A stretch of DNA of 64,000 nucleotides from Methylophilus sp. 14 (GTDB lineage: Bacteria > Pseudomonadota > Gammaproteobacteria > Burkholderiales > Methylophilaceae), in assembly GCF_015354345.1 (NCBI RefSeq), contig NZ_JADKYS010000002.1, positions 124,001 to 188,000 of the forward strand. The letters are read 5' to 3'. The notes under the pieces were generated by a model. The model worked only from the letters and a program-made list of their open reading frames with translations, had not been told where the DNA came from and made no database searches. The first letter of the stretch is position 1; the number at the start of each line of letters is the position of its first letter. Shown in pieces: positions 1 through 8,198 of the stretch. The translations under genes were made by a program, and so were the position numbers.

Positions 1-312
1 GAGGACGAAGATTATGATCCACTGGAAACCATCGAGGTTGAAAGTGCAGACAGCAACCCCGCCGATCAACTGGAGCGGTCGCAAATCATGGCCCTGATCG
101 AAAAGGCATTGGCAAAATTACCTTTACGTCAACGAGAAGCATTCGTGCTGCGTTATTGGGAAGAGTTGGATGTTGCTGAAACGGCATCGGTCATGGGTTG
201 TTCAGAAGGAAGTGTCAAAACGCATTGCTCGAGAGCGGTCAGTGCGTTATCTACATTGTTAGAGCAAGCCGGGATCGGAACCCGCAAGTTACAAAAAGGA
301 GTGAAGCCATGA
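1..312 (+). CDS. RNA polymerase ECF sigma factor, C-terminal part (partial)
   Basis: The reading frame is open from the first base, so the gene starts before the window and 103 residues are visible. The sequence is the sigma-70 region 4 helix-turn-helix: LPLRQREAFVLRYWEELD followed by a VAETASVMGCSEGSVKTH recognition segment, typical of ECF-type sigma factors that recognise the -35 element. Its stop codon overlaps the start of the next gene (ATGA at 309-312), so the two are translationally coupled. In betaproteobacteria this sigma factor is normally followed by DUF3619 and DUF3106 genes, exactly as here. The target regulon cannot be read from this fragment. Confidence 0.9.
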   Translation, partial: EDEDYDPLETIEVESADSNPADQLERSQIMALIEKALAKLPLRQREAFVLRYWEELDVAETASVMGCSEGSVKTHCSRAVSALSTLLEQAGIGTRKLQKGVKP

Positions 313-680
313 GGAAACAACGTCATCTAGAAGACGACTTGCCTACCCCTCTGCGCGAAGGTGTTGAGTGGCTGAAGCAAGATGATCGCCCTTTGTCGGC
401 TGAGGTGGAGGCGCGCCTGGCTGATGCGCGACAGGCGGCATTGCAGCAGTTCGCCAAATCAAGCCAGTCTGGGCATGCCTGGGCCGATGCGCTGTCCTGG
501 GCCTCTTTTGGCCACCCGCGCATGGCTGGTATGGCCGCCTTGTCTGTATTTTTTGCGGTTGGCCTATTTGTCCTTTCAGCCAGCCATAACGATGATGCCA
601 TGCTGCTGAGCGATGATTTGCCGGTCGAGGCCTTTGTTGATAGCGGATTTGACGCCTGGCAATATTCAGAAAATATTTAA
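309..680 (+). CDS. DUF3619 family protein
   Basis: A 123-residue protein starting at the ATG that overlaps the sigma factor stop. The N-terminal 65 residues are charged and cytosol-like (LSAEVEARLADARQAAL resembles the DUF3619 core), followed by one hydrophobic segment at about residues 75-93 (MAALSVFFAVGLFVLSA) and a short acidic C-terminus, predicted periplasmic. This topology, and the tight coupling to an ECF sigma factor, fit a membrane-bound anti-sigma or sigma-modulating protein. That role is inference; the family has no established function. A larger in-frame opening upstream lies inside the sigma gene and is not used. Confidence 0.8.
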   Translation: MRKQRHLEDDLPTPLREGVEWLKQDDRPLSAEVEARLADARQAALQQFAKSSQSGHAWADALSWASFGHPRMAGMAALSVFFAVGLFVLSASHNDDAMLLSDDLPVEAFVDSGFDAWQYSENI

Positions 681-750
681 GTGGCCAGGCTGGATACAAG
701 CAAATGCTGGGTGTGATGAAAAGAATAATGTGTTAATGGAACAATGAGAA

Positions 751-1251
751 ATGATGCGAAATCATTCTGTGTTATTAGGGTGGGTGGTGTGGTTGATGTG
801 TGCGCCAGTCAATGTGAATGCGGCTGATGATGAGTCCGGTCAGCGCTGGCTCGCCATGGCGGATATCGGTGCGATCAAGAATGATTTGTCCCCTGCTGAT
901 CCTGCGGCCAATGTGACTTGGTCACAGCTGACTGACCAGCAGCGCGCTGTGTTATCACCGCTGGGAGGTGAGTGGGATACCTTACGCCCATGGCAGCGTG
1001 AGAAGATGCTGGATATTGCCAAAGAGTACCCCAAAATGGATGCGCAAAAGCAGCAGCGTATTCAGCATCAGTTGGTGAAATGGAGCCGTATGACGCCGTA
1101 TGAGCGTGAAAATGCGCGCAAGCGTTATCAGCAGTTCCAGAATTTAAGCCCTGAGAAAAAAGAAGTGCTGCGCAAGCAGTGGAAAGAGCATAAGCAAAAA
1201 GCGGCGATCACTGAGGGTTATGATCCTGAGTTTGATGGCGCTGAACATTAG
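751..1251 (+). CDS. DUF3106 domain-containing secreted protein
   Basis: A 166-residue protein with an N-terminal signal peptide (about residues 1-25, ending VNVNAA). The mature part has DUF3106-like helical repeats rich in W, R, K and Q (WDTLRPWQREKMLDIAK, FQNLSPEKKEVLRKQW). It is the third gene of the sigma-DUF3619-DUF3106 module, 70 bp after DUF3619. Proteins of this type are thought to sit in the periplasm; no activity is known. A strong bidirectional terminator follows it. The start at 751 is preferred over the adjacent ATG at 754 only by length. Confidence 0.8.
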   Translation: MMRNHSVLLGWVVWLMCAPVNVNAADDESGQRWLAMADIGAIKNDLSPADPAANVTWSQLTDQQRAVLSPLGGEWDTLRPWQREKMLDIAKEYPKMDAQKQQRIQHQLVKWSRMTPYERENARKRYQQFQNLSPEKKEVLRKQWKEHKQKAAITEGYDPEFDGAEH

Positions 1252-1298
1252 CCTGATTGTTTTAGAGCCTGATTGTTTGGTGATCGGAATCGGATAAT

Positions 1299-1328
1299 AA
1301 AAAACCCGCGAATATCGCGGGTTTTTTA
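1299..1328. terminator. Bidirectional rho-independent terminator
   Basis: A perfect 12-bp stem (AAAAAACCCGCG with its complement) around a 5-nt loop, with an A tract on the left and a T tract on the right. It can end the DUF3106 transcript on the plus strand and the convergent peptidase gene on the minus strand. Confidence 0.9.
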
Positions 1329-1346
1329 TTTGAATCTATGCAGTGA

Positions 1347-2459
1347 TTAGTTGGCTTCGTCGCCCAGTGTTTTGCTCATTGAGAGGCCTGTCAGCACAAT
1401 GCCACCCTCGTTTTGTGAGCTCAGGGTGCTGTAGTTATGCTCCATCCATTTTTTAATGCGTCTGGCATCGCCGATACGGGTCAGTTTGCCCACGGAGTCC
1501 AGCAATACCAGGATTAATGGTTCGCCTGCGATCGTGGCTTGCATGACCAGGCAGCGGCCAGCTTCACTGATATAGCCGGTTTTGGAGAGGCCGATTTCCC
1601 AGCTGCTGTTCGTGCTCTCACGCACCAATGCATTGGTGTTGTGGAAGTGTATCGGTTGGCGTCTGCTGCCCACATTCAAATCGTAGTCGGAGGTGGTGGT
1701 GATTTGACGAATCAGCGGATATTGATAAGCCGCGTGTACCATCTTGGCCAGGTCCATGGCCGTGGATACATTGTTGCTGGTCAGGCCGGTAGAGTCTTCA
1801 AAATGGGTATTCATCATGCCCAGGCTGGCTGCTTTGGCATTCATGTCCTGAATAAAGCGTGCTTTGCCGCCCGGGTAATTGGTAGCCAATGCCGAAGCAG
1901 CGCGGTTTTCTGAGGCGATCAAGGCCAGGTTCAGCATGTCTTCGCGCGTCATGGTAGTGCCCACTGGCAGGCGTGAAGAAGTCCCTTTCAGGTAATCCAC
2001 GTCCATGTCGGTAATCGATACCTGGTCATTCAGGTTTAACTTTGCATCCAGCACGACCATGGCCGTCATCAATTTGGTGACTGACGCGATGGGTGTCGGC
2101 GTATCCAGGTTTTTGGAGTAGATGATTTCGTGCGTGTTCTGGTTCATCACCAAGGCTTTGGTGGAGGCGATGGATAAATTGCCATTGCTACCAGACTTGC
2201 CCTGGAATGAATCAAACATTTCTGCATCAATCGCAGGCCTGGCTGATTTTCTGGCATGCGCATGGAGTTTAACCGGGCGCATGGATTTGGTTTTTTCTGG
2301 GTTGACACGATATTGTGAAGATCGCGTGCTGTATTTTTTACTTTTGGCCGCAGAAACGGTCTGTTTTTTAGAAGGTGACTTTGCTATGGCTTGACCCGCA
2401 GGTGCGAAAGCGATGGAACACATTAGCAACACTTTAAGACAATGCTTGAAAAAACTCAT
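1347..2459 (-). CDS. pbpG: D-alanyl-D-alanine endopeptidase, PBP7 type (serine peptidase S11)
   Basis: A 370-residue periplasmic peptidoglycan hydrolase or carboxypeptidase of the S11 family. All three active-site motifs are present: SVTK at about 126-129, SEN at 183-185 and KTG at 293-295. An N-terminal signal peptide (about 1-26, ending AGQAIAK) is followed by a Lys/Ser-rich linker to about residue 95. The start at 2459 is chosen because a GGAAGG ribosome binding site precedes it and the signal peptide starts there; an in-frame start 18 codons further upstream would bury the signal peptide. The length and the lack of a C-terminal PBP5-like domain favour PBP7 (cleaving crosslinks) over DacA-type enzymes. 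It is convergent with DUF3106. Confidence 0.88.
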   Translation of the reverse strand: MSFFKHCLKVLLMCSIAFAPAGQAIAKSPSKKQTVSAAKSKKYSTRSSQYRVNPEKTKSMRPVKLHAHARKSARPAIDAEMFDSFQGKSGSNGNLSIASTKALVMNQNTHEIIYSKNLDTPTPIASVTKLMTAMVVLDAKLNLNDQVSITDMDVDYLKGTSSRLPVGTTMTREDMLNLALIASENRAASALATNYPGGKARFIQDMNAKAASLGMMNTHFEDSTGLTSNNVSTAMDLAKMVHAAYQYPLIRQITTTSDYDLNVGSRRQPIHFHNTNALVRESTNSSWEIGLSKTGYISEAGRCLVMQATIAGEPLILVLLDSVGKLTRIGDARRIKKWMEHNYSTLSSQNEGGIVLTGLSMSKTLGDEAN

Positions 2460-2637
2460 AATCAACCTTCCGAAAACCCGATTCATTATTGCCCAGTTAT
2501 TATTCAGAGTCAATCACTTATCGCAATTTTTTAGTGTAAAAAATTAAACAGTTTTTTGGCCGGTCTGAATAAGTTTTGGTGCGTTTCGCAGACTGTGGCA
2601 CAATAATTATCCACTAAACTTTTGATTTTTAAATCAT

Positions 2638-3009
2638 ATGTCAGCAGGCTTGAAATACTTCTTTTCTAAAGACCACACTTGGGCGGCGCAGGCCGAAGAC
2701 GGTGCATGGTTGGTTGGGGTTACCGATTACGCGCAGAATATGCTGGGTGATGTGGTTTTTGTGGATCCGCCAAAAGTGGGCCAATCCGTGCAGCAATTCA
2801 GTGTCTGCGGCTTGATTGAATCCGTTAAAACCGGTTCAGATATTTATGCGCCGCTGACAGGCGTGGTTCAAGCGGTCAATGAAGAGGCACTCTCTTCGCC
2901 GGAAAAGATCAACGACCATCCCTATGCCACCTGGATATTCAGGCTGGCGCCAGATGCGAGTGGTGTGGCGTCTTTGCTGGATCAGGCTGCTTACGACGCG
3001 CAGCTCTAA
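2638..3009 (+). CDS. gcvH: Glycine cleavage system H protein (lipoyl carrier)
   Basis: A 123-residue lipoyl-domain protein. It shows the H-protein layout: VGVTDYAQNMLGDVVFVDPP at about 27-45, and the lipoylation site ESVKTGSDIYAPLTG with Lys64 as the lipoyl-lysine. H-protein shuttles the aminomethyl group between the P, T and L proteins of glycine cleavage. No gcvT or gcvP gene is nearby, and the sequence departs from the usual pattern in places (HTW where HEW is common; KTGSDI where KAASDI is common). It may serve glycine cleavage encoded elsewhere or another lipoyl-dependent process. It is transcribed divergently from pbpG. Confidence 0.82.
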   Translation: MSAGLKYFFSKDHTWAAQAEDGAWLVGVTDYAQNMLGDVVFVDPPKVGQSVQQFSVCGLIESVKTGSDIYAPLTGVVQAVNEEALSSPEKINDHPYATWIFRLAPDASGVASLLDQAAYDAQL

Positions 3010-3029
3010 AAGCCATTGCGGCCCTTATT

Positions 3030-3236
3030 TCAGTTTTTTGATTTTGAGTGTCGTCTGATTTTGAGTGTCGGCTCGGCGTATAGCAAATCTGCCAGGTGTA
3101 AGGTCACCATTTTGTTGGATGGTGTCTGACTGTTAAATGTCAGCATGGTGTGATGGATGTTGAGGTCACGGCTGGCGAATCCTAGAAAAAACAGCATGGT
3201 CAGCATAAATGGTAGTTTGAGTGAGAGTTGTTGCAT
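3030..3236 (-). CDS. Small secreted or membrane-anchored hypothetical protein
   Basis: A 68-residue reading frame with a strong ribosome binding site (AAGGAG, about 8 bases before ATG) and a hydrophobic N-terminus (KLPFMLTMLFFLGFAS) that could be a signal peptide or anchor. The rest is polar with a basic C-terminus (KIRRHSKSKN). I do not recognise the family. The good ribosome binding site is the main reason to call it; it sits alone, convergent with gcvH and divergent from the FmdB gene. Confidence 0.5.
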   Translation of the reverse strand: MQQLSLKLPFMLTMLFFLGFASRDLNIHHTMLTFNSQTPSNKMVTLHLADLLYAEPTLKIRRHSKSKN

Positions 3237-3282
3237 GTCGTGCTCCTTAAAGTCTTTTCAATTCAAATACATCGCTGTGCTT

Positions 3283-3313
3283 TTGGTGATTTGTAACGCG
3301 AATCAGGTATAAT
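3283..3313 (+). promoter_or_regulatory. Putative promoter of fmdB-DUF502-aspS
   Basis: A perfect -10 hexamer TATAAT at 3308-3313, about 50 bp before the FmdB start. The best -35 candidate is TTGGTG at 3283-3288, with a 19-bp spacer that is longer than ideal, so the -35 call is weak. Confidence 0.45.
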
Positions 3314-3365
3314 TTGCGCTTGGTGAAATTTTTCCAGCAAGTTGCCCTTCAGGTTGTGTTAACAA

Positions 3366-3632
3366 ATGCCTATCTACGATTTTCAATGTACAGCGTGTGG
3401 TTACCAGCAAGAGCTGATGCGTAAGGTATCTGCGCCCTCTGTGGAGGCGTGCCCCAAGTGCGCGCAAGAGACCTTTAGCAAACAGGTGTCTGCCCCTAAT
3501 TTTCAGTTGAGCGGTAGTGGCTGGTATGCCACTGACTTCAAAAACGGTCAGCCTGCCTCCAGCGCTAAACCTGCCGAATCTGCCAGCACAGAGAGTGCTG
3601 CCAAGTGCAACCCAGGCTGTGCCTGCCATTAA
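3366..3632 (+). CDS. FmdB family zinc-ribbon protein
   Basis: An 88-residue protein with the FmdB start MPIYDFQC and a zinc ribbon formed by two CxxC pairs (C8/C11 and C29/C32). The second half is a low-complexity Ala/Ser/Pro stretch ending in a Cys-rich tail (CNPGCACH) that might bind a metal too. The family was named after a formamidase regulator, but in this position, just before DUF502 and aspS, it is a near-universal proteobacterial neighbour of unknown function. It is 12 bp from the next gene, so probably one transcript. Confidence 0.85.
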   Translation: MPIYDFQCTACGYQQELMRKVSAPSVEACPKCAQETFSKQVSAPNFQLSGSGWYATDFKNGQPASSAKPAESASTESAAKCNPGCACH

Positions 3633-3644
3633 AAAACAAGACGC

Positions 3645-4244
3645 ATGAAAAAATATTTCATTACAGGTTTGCTGGTGCTGGTCCCACTGTTTATTACGGT
3701 GTGGGTGCTTAAAACTTTAGTACAAACGCTGGACCAGAGTTTGCTGTTGCTGCCAGTGGCCTGGCGTCCAGAAGCCTTGCTTGGCGTTGATATCCCGGGC
3801 TTTGGCGTCATCTTGACCGTGGCAATTGTGCTGGCGACCGGACTGGTGGCGACCAATATTTTCGGCCAGCAGTTGATTGAGTTGTGGGAAGGCTTGCTGA
3901 TCCGCGTGCCGGTGGTGAAATCCATTTACTCCAGCGTCAAGCAAGTCTCTGACACCCTGTTTTCTGATTCCGGCAATGCTTTCCGCCAGGCACTGTTGAT
4001 CGAGTATCCGCGTCAAGGCTCATGGACCATTGCCTTTTTAACTGGCACCCCGGGTGGCGATGTCGCCAATCACTTGCAAGGCGAGTATGTCAGTGTCTAT
4101 GTGCCGACCACACCTAACCCGACGTCAGGTTTCTTTCTGATGTTGCCCAAGTCCGATGTCGTGGAGCTCGACATGAGCGTCGATCAGGCCTTGAAATACA
4201 TCATCAGCATGGGTACAGTGGCGCCCTTGCCTAAACATCATTAA
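3645..4244 (+). CDS. DUF502 domain-containing membrane protein
   Basis: A 199-residue protein with two transmembrane segments (about 3-23 and 50-72), then a cytoplasmic domain with the DUF502 signatures VVKSIYSSVKQVSDTLF and YVPTTPNPTSGFF. It lies between FmdB and aspS, with 12 and 32 bp gaps, an arrangement widely conserved in beta- and gammaproteobacteria. The biochemical function of the family is not established. The length is typical. Confidence 0.87.
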   Translation: MKKYFITGLLVLVPLFITVWVLKTLVQTLDQSLLLLPVAWRPEALLGVDIPGFGVILTVAIVLATGLVATNIFGQQLIELWEGLLIRVPVVKSIYSSVKQVSDTLFSDSGNAFRQALLIEYPRQGSWTIAFLTGTPGGDVANHLQGEYVSVYVPTTPNPTSGFFLMLPKSDVVELDMSVDQALKYIISMGTVAPLPKHH

Positions 4245-4276
4245 CCGCAACACCACTTTAACTTTATAAAATTATT

Positions 4277-6067
4277 ATGATGCGTACACATTATTGCGGT
4301 CACTTGAACCGCGAACATATTGGACAAACCGTGACACTGTGTGGCTGGGCCCATCGTCGTCGCGACCACGGGGGCGTGATTTTTATTGATTTGCGTGATC
4401 GCGAAGGTCTGGCGCAAATTGTGATTGACCCGGATACCAAAGACGCATTTGCGATTGCTGAAACCGTTCGCAGCGAGTTTGTGTTGCGCGTGGTCTGTAA
4501 AGTGCGTGCGCGTCCTGAAGGCACCGTGAATGCTAACTTGCCAACTGGCGAAGTCGAGATGCTGGCGACTGAAATTGAAGTGCTGAATGCTTCATTGACG
4601 CCACCATTTATGCTGGATGACGACAACCTGACCGAGACCGTGCGTCTGGAACATCGTTATATCGACCTGCGTCGTCCTGCCATGCAGAAAAACCTGATGT
4701 TGCGCTACAAAGTGGCTAAAAACCTGCGTGACTACCTGGATGACAACGGCTTTATCGAAGTGGAAACACCGATGCTGACACGCTCTACACCAGAAGGTGC
4801 GCGTGACTATCTGGTGCCATCCCGTGTGCACCACGGTATGTTCTTCGCCTTGCCACAATCTCCGCAATTGTTTAAACAGTTGCTGATGGTGTCCGGTTTT
4901 GATCGTTATTTCCAGATCACCAAATGCTTCCGTGACGAAGATTTGCGCGCGGACCGTCAGCCAGAATTCACCCAGGTCGATATTGAAACATCGTTCCTGG
5001 AAGAAAATGAAATCATGGACATCGTCGAAGAGATGATTCGCCGCATGCTGAAGAAAATTCAGGATGTCGACTTGCCGGCCAAATTCCCACGCATGCCTTT
5101 CGCTGAAGCCATGAACCGCTACGGTTCAGACAAGCCAGACATGCGCGTGACACTGGAAATCACAGAGCTCAGCGATGTGATGAAAGATGTCGATTTCAAA
5201 GTGTTTGCCGGTGCGGCCAATATGGCGGGTGGCCGCGTGGCTGCGATCCGCGTGCCTAACGGTGCGGCTATTAGCCGTTCAGAGATTGATGCTTACACTG
5301 AGTTTGTCAAAATTTACGGTGCCAAAGGTCTGGCGTATATCAAGATCAACGACATCACCAAACTGAACGAAGAAGGCCTGCAAAGCCCAATCGTGAAGAA
5401 TATTCACGTCAATGCGCTGCAAGCGATTATTGAGCGCACGGGCGCACAAAATGGCGACATCGTGTTCTTCGGTGCCGATAAAGCCAAAATCGTTAACGAA
5501 GCGCTGGGTGCCTTGCGTACCAAAGTCGGTCACGAAAAAGGCCATGTCGATGGTCGTCAGTGGGCGCCATTGTGGGTGGTGGATTTCCCGATGTTTGAAC
5601 ATGATGAAGAGGCTGACCGCTGGGTCGCCTTGCATCACCCGTTCACCGCACCTAAAGATGGCCATGAAGATTTGCTGGTCAGCAATCCTGGCGCATGCTT
5701 GTCTAAAGCTTATGACATGGTGCTCAACGGTTGGGAAGTGGGCGGCGGTTCAGTGCGTATCCACAAACAAGACATTCAGTCCAAAGTGTTTGATGCACTG
5801 AAAATCAGCAAGGAAGAAGCGCAAGAGAAGTTTGGCTTCTTGCTGGATGCGCTGCAGTACGGCGCGCCTCCGCACGGCGGCCTGGCTTTTGGTCTGGACC
5901 GTTTGGTGACCCTGATGACCGGTGCCGAGTCTATCCGTGACGTGATCGCTTTCCCGAAAACCCAGCGTGCGCAATGTCTGATGACCAATGCGCCAAACGA
6001 GGTGGACGAGAAACAACTGCGCGACTTGCATATCCGCGTGCGTCAGCAAAACGTCGCTGGCAACTAA
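4277..6067 (+). CDS. aspS: Aspartyl-tRNA synthetase
   Basis: A 596-residue class IIb aminoacyl-tRNA synthetase that charges tRNA-Asp with aspartate. An N-terminal OB-fold anticodon-binding domain (about 1-110) is followed by the catalytic core with class II motif 2 ([16 protein letters not shown]), the bacterial GAD insertion (about 300-420), and motif 3 (GLAFGLDRL) near the C-terminus. The length matches bacterial AspRS (about 590). Betaproteobacterial enzymes are often non-discriminating and act with GatCAB to make Asn-tRNA; the sequence here does not settle which kind this is. Start at 4277; an ATG directly behind it at 4280 is also possible. Confidence 0.95.
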   Translation: MMRTHYCGHLNREHIGQTVTLCGWAHRRRDHGGVIFIDLRDREGLAQIVIDPDTKDAFAIAETVRSEFVLRVVCKVRARPEGTVNANLPTGEVEMLATEIEVLNASLTPPFMLDDDNLTETVRLEHRYIDLRRPAMQKNLMLRYKVAKNLRDYLDDNGFIEVETPMLTRSTPEGARDYLVPSRVHHGMFFALPQSPQLFKQLLMVSGFDRYFQITKCFRDEDLRADRQPEFTQVDIETSFLEENEIMDIVEEMIRRMLKKIQDVDLPAKFPRMPFAEAMNRYGSDKPDMRVTLEITELSDVMKDVDFKVFAGAANMAGGRVAAIRVPNGAAISRSEIDAYTEFVKIYGAKGLAYIKINDITKLNEEGLQSPIVKNIHVNALQAIIERTGAQNGDIVFFGADKAKIVNEALGALRTKVGHEKGHVDGRQWAPLWVVDFPMFEHDEEADRWVALHHPFTAPKDGHEDLLVSNPGACLSKAYDMVLNGWEVGGGSVRIHKQDIQSKVFDALKISKEEAQEKFGFLLDALQYGAPPHGGLAFGLDRLVTLMTGAESIRDVIAFPKTQRAQCLMTNAPNEVDEKQLRDLHIRVRQQNVAGN

Positions 6068-6120
6068 GCCGATCGGCCTCGGTGACCAGCATGGGTGACC
6101 GGCCAGTGCAGGGAAACAAA

Positions 6121-6150
6121 GCGCGTCTACCAGGGGTAGGCGCGTTTTTT
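6121..6150 (+). terminator. Rho-independent terminator after aspS
   Basis: A GC-rich stem (GCGCGTCTACC with GGTAGGCGCG, one G-T pair) followed by a six-T tract, 54 bp downstream of the aspS stop. Confidence 0.8.
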
Positions 6151-6176
6151 ATTGGAGTGAATGCCTGAGGTGGCGC

Positions 6177-6707
6177 ATGATGGATATCCGCAGTTATATA
6201 CGCACCATTGCAGATTACCCTAAAGCGGGGATCCAGTTTCGTGATATCACGACCTTGCTCAAGGATGCGGCTGCTTTTAATGCCACGATTGATGCCCTGG
6301 CGCTGCATTATGCTGATCTCGCCCTGGATAAGGTGGTTGGTATTGAGGCGCGTGGTTTTGTGATTGGTGCGGCTTTGGCGAGCAAGCTGGGACTGGGCTT
6401 TGTGCCAGTACGCAAGCCTGGCAAGTTGCCTGGCGCGGCCATTTCACAAAGCTATGCGCTGGAGTATGGTGAAGATGCATTAGACATCCACTTGGATGCT
6501 ATTGCTGCAGGCGAACATATTTTGCTGATAGATGACTTGATCGCAACTGGTGGTACGGCCCTGGCAGCGGTTGCGCTGATCCGCCAACTGGGTGGTGTGG
6601 TAGAACATGCTGGTTTCGTCATTGACTTGCCAGACTTGGGCGGTTTGCAACATTTGCAGGCAAATGGCGTCCAACCCTTTGCCCTGTGTCAATTTGAAGG
6701 CCATTAG
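6177..6707 (+). CDS. apt: Adenine phosphoribosyltransferase
   Basis: A 176-residue purine salvage enzyme that makes AMP from adenine and PRPP in the cytoplasm. The PRPP-binding loop is clear at about 116-128 ([14 protein letters not shown]), and the N-terminal [10 protein letters not shown] and the [14 protein letters not shown] segment (about 55-68) are typical of Apt rather than of hypoxanthine or xanthine enzymes. The length is as expected (170-185). It follows the aspS terminator, so it probably has its own promoter. Two adjacent ATG codons (6177 and 6180) are possible starts. Confidence 0.93.
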   Translation: MMDIRSYIRTIADYPKAGIQFRDITTLLKDAAAFNATIDALALHYADLALDKVVGIEARGFVIGAALASKLGLGFVPVRKPGKLPGAAISQSYALEYGEDALDIHLDAIAAGEHILLIDDLIATGGTALAAVALIRQLGGVVEHAGFVIDLPDLGGLQHLQANGVQPFALCQFEGH

Positions 6708-6775
6708 TTTTTGTACTATATTGCGCAGATTGTTTGCACACACTTTTTATACGGCACTCATTAGATTGGAAAATC

Positions 6776-7207
6776 ATGCCATTGACAGGAATTGATCATG
6801 TCAACTTTCGCACAGACCGCGACACCATGCATCTGTTGCGCGACTTTTATTGTGACGTGTTGGGCTTGACGGTCGGTAAACGCGTGGCGAGTACCACTTA
6901 TGGCTACTGGCTGTATATAGGCAAACAGGCCGTGGTGCACCTGGCAGAATACAAAACTGCCGAGCCGCCACAGCTGCATGTGCATGGCACTTATGATCAT
7001 GTGTCATTTAACTGTAATGACATGGCAGCCATGGAGGCCAATCTGCAGGCACGGGGCGTGACTTACACCACGCGCATCCTCGCCAATGGTATCCGCCAGA
7101 TTAATATGCGTGACCCGGCGGGCAATGGCGTGGAGCTGAATTTTGCTGAATATGCCGACCCAAACTACGAAATGCGGCCTTCCGGTGACCCAAGCAAGCT
7201 GGCTTGA
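6776..7207 (+). CDS. VOC (glyoxalase/bleomycin resistance) family protein
   Basis: A 143-residue vicinal-oxygen-chelate fold protein. Two beta-alpha-beta-beta-beta modules are visible; the likely metal-ligand positions are the H of GIDHVNFRT (residue about 7), H of YDHVSFNC, and E of GNGVELNFAEY. VOC proteins include glyoxalases, dioxygenases and resistance proteins, and the substrate here cannot be read from the sequence. The start at 6776 gives the canonical N-terminus MPLTGIDHVN; an upstream in-frame ATG would add 14 unrelated residues. It follows apt by 68 bp. Confidence 0.85.
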   Translation: MPLTGIDHVNFRTDRDTMHLLRDFYCDVLGLTVGKRVASTTYGYWLYIGKQAVVHLAEYKTAEPPQLHVHGTYDHVSFNCNDMAAMEANLQARGVTYTTRILANGIRQINMRDPAGNGVELNFAEYADPNYEMRPSGDPSKLA

Positions 7208-7214
7208 GTCTGTG

Positions 7215-7230
7215 TGTGATGCGCATCACA
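7215..7230. promoter_or_regulatory. CRP/FNR-like palindromic operator
   Basis: A perfect 16-bp palindrome, TGTGATGCGCATCACA. It matches the CRP consensus TGTGA-N6-TCACA exactly. It lies 74 bp upstream of the SoxYZ-like carrier start, a usual distance for an activator site, and directly after the VOC gene. No T tract follows, so it is not a terminator. Confidence 0.65.
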
Positions 7231-7303
7231 TATTGTCGTTGGGCTTTCGTTAGACAATTATTTTCATGCAAATTAAATCAATGATTAAAGATGGGGGAAG
7301 ATC

Positions 7304-8095
7304 ATGAAAAATAGATGGATGATGACAGTAGTCGGGCTGTTGGCCTTGGGTGTGAGTGGCCTGGCGCAGGCAGAAGCCGACCCTAAATTATGGGCGGTGG
7401 TCAAAGAAGCCTTTTTTCCCAAGCGTGATATTCAGGAAGTCGATTTCCTGAAAATTGAAGCACCCCGCCGCGCTGAAAGCGGTGCCCAGGTGCCGGTGAC
7501 GCTGATTTATGACAAGGCCGCCGCCAATGGCGTCGCGCTTAAAAAACTCTATGTGATTGTCGATGCCAACCCGATTCAACTGGCTTCAACTTATCACTTA
7601 ACCGACATGCTCAACGGCTTTCAAATGGCCACCCGTATCCGCCAGGAAACGGATTCTTTTGTCAGGTTGATTGGTGAAACTGCCGATGGCAAGTTGTATA
7701 TGGGCAAGCGTGAAATTCGCGCCGCGGGTGGCTGTGGCGGCACCGTGGACAATAATGAAGCTGAAGTGCGCGCAGCCGCAGGCAAAATCAAGTTAAATGT
7801 GGATGCGCCCAAGTTTGGTGAGCCGGCCACGGCGACGTTTAATATCCGCCATGTCATGCGTACCGGCTTGCAGCGCGACCTGGTCTCGCAAGGCTATGTC
7901 CCTGCGTTTTATATCAACAAAACAACGTTTACCTACAACGGCAAAGAAGTGATGACCGTCGATGTGGGGGTAGGGACTAGCGAAGATCCTTATATGAAAT
8001 TTAGCTTTGTGCCGGACGCACCGGGCAAGCTGGAAGTAGTCGCCACGGATAATGAAGGGAAAACCTTTACGCAAAGTCTGGATGTACACAGCTAG
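7304..8095 (+). CDS. Quinoprotein dehydrogenase-associated SoxYZ-like carrier protein
   Basis: A 263-residue exported protein that looks like a fusion of a SoxY-like and a SoxZ-like domain. Residues 1-24 form a signal peptide (ending GLAQAEA). The first domain (about 25-150) ends in AAGGCGG, with Cys144 the only cysteine; this is the SoxY swinging-arm motif, which in SoxY carries sulfur intermediates but sits at the extreme C-terminus. The second domain (about 160-263) is the SoxZ-like beta sandwich. Such fusions are found near PQQ-dependent dehydrogenases in methylotrophs. No dehydrogenase or sox gene is adjacent here, so the partner must lie elsewhere. A GGGGGAAG-like ribosome binding site precedes ATG. 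Confidence 0.85.
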   Translation: MKNRWMMTVVGLLALGVSGLAQAEADPKLWAVVKEAFFPKRDIQEVDFLKIEAPRRAESGAQVPVTLIYDKAAANGVALKKLYVIVDANPIQLASTYHLTDMLNGFQMATRIRQETDSFVRLIGETADGKLYMGKREIRAAGGCGGTVDNNEAEVRAAAGKIKLNVDAPKFGEPATATFNIRHVMRTGLQRDLVSQGYVPAFYINKTTFTYNGKEVMTVDVGVGTSEDPYMKFSFVPDAPGKLEVVATDNEGKTFTQSLDVHS

Positions 8096-8112
8096 CAAAA
8101 AATGAGACAGCC

Positions 8113-8136
8113 AGGCCTCTTCGGAGGCCTTTTTTG
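8113..8136 (+). terminator. Rho-independent terminator with UUCG loop
   Basis: Stem AGGCCTC/GAGGCCT around a TTCG tetraloop, followed by six T residues, 17 bp after the SoxYZ-like gene. Confidence 0.92.
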
Positions 8137-8198
8137 TTTTATGGCAAATGACTTTTTCGGCAAGGTGCTAAAATAACCGCTTTGGGGAAAGGGACAAA

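Noticed and set aside
2514-2637. Possible glycine riboswitch before gcvH
   Set aside because: The gap is AT-rich and too short, without the paired glycine-aptamer structure.
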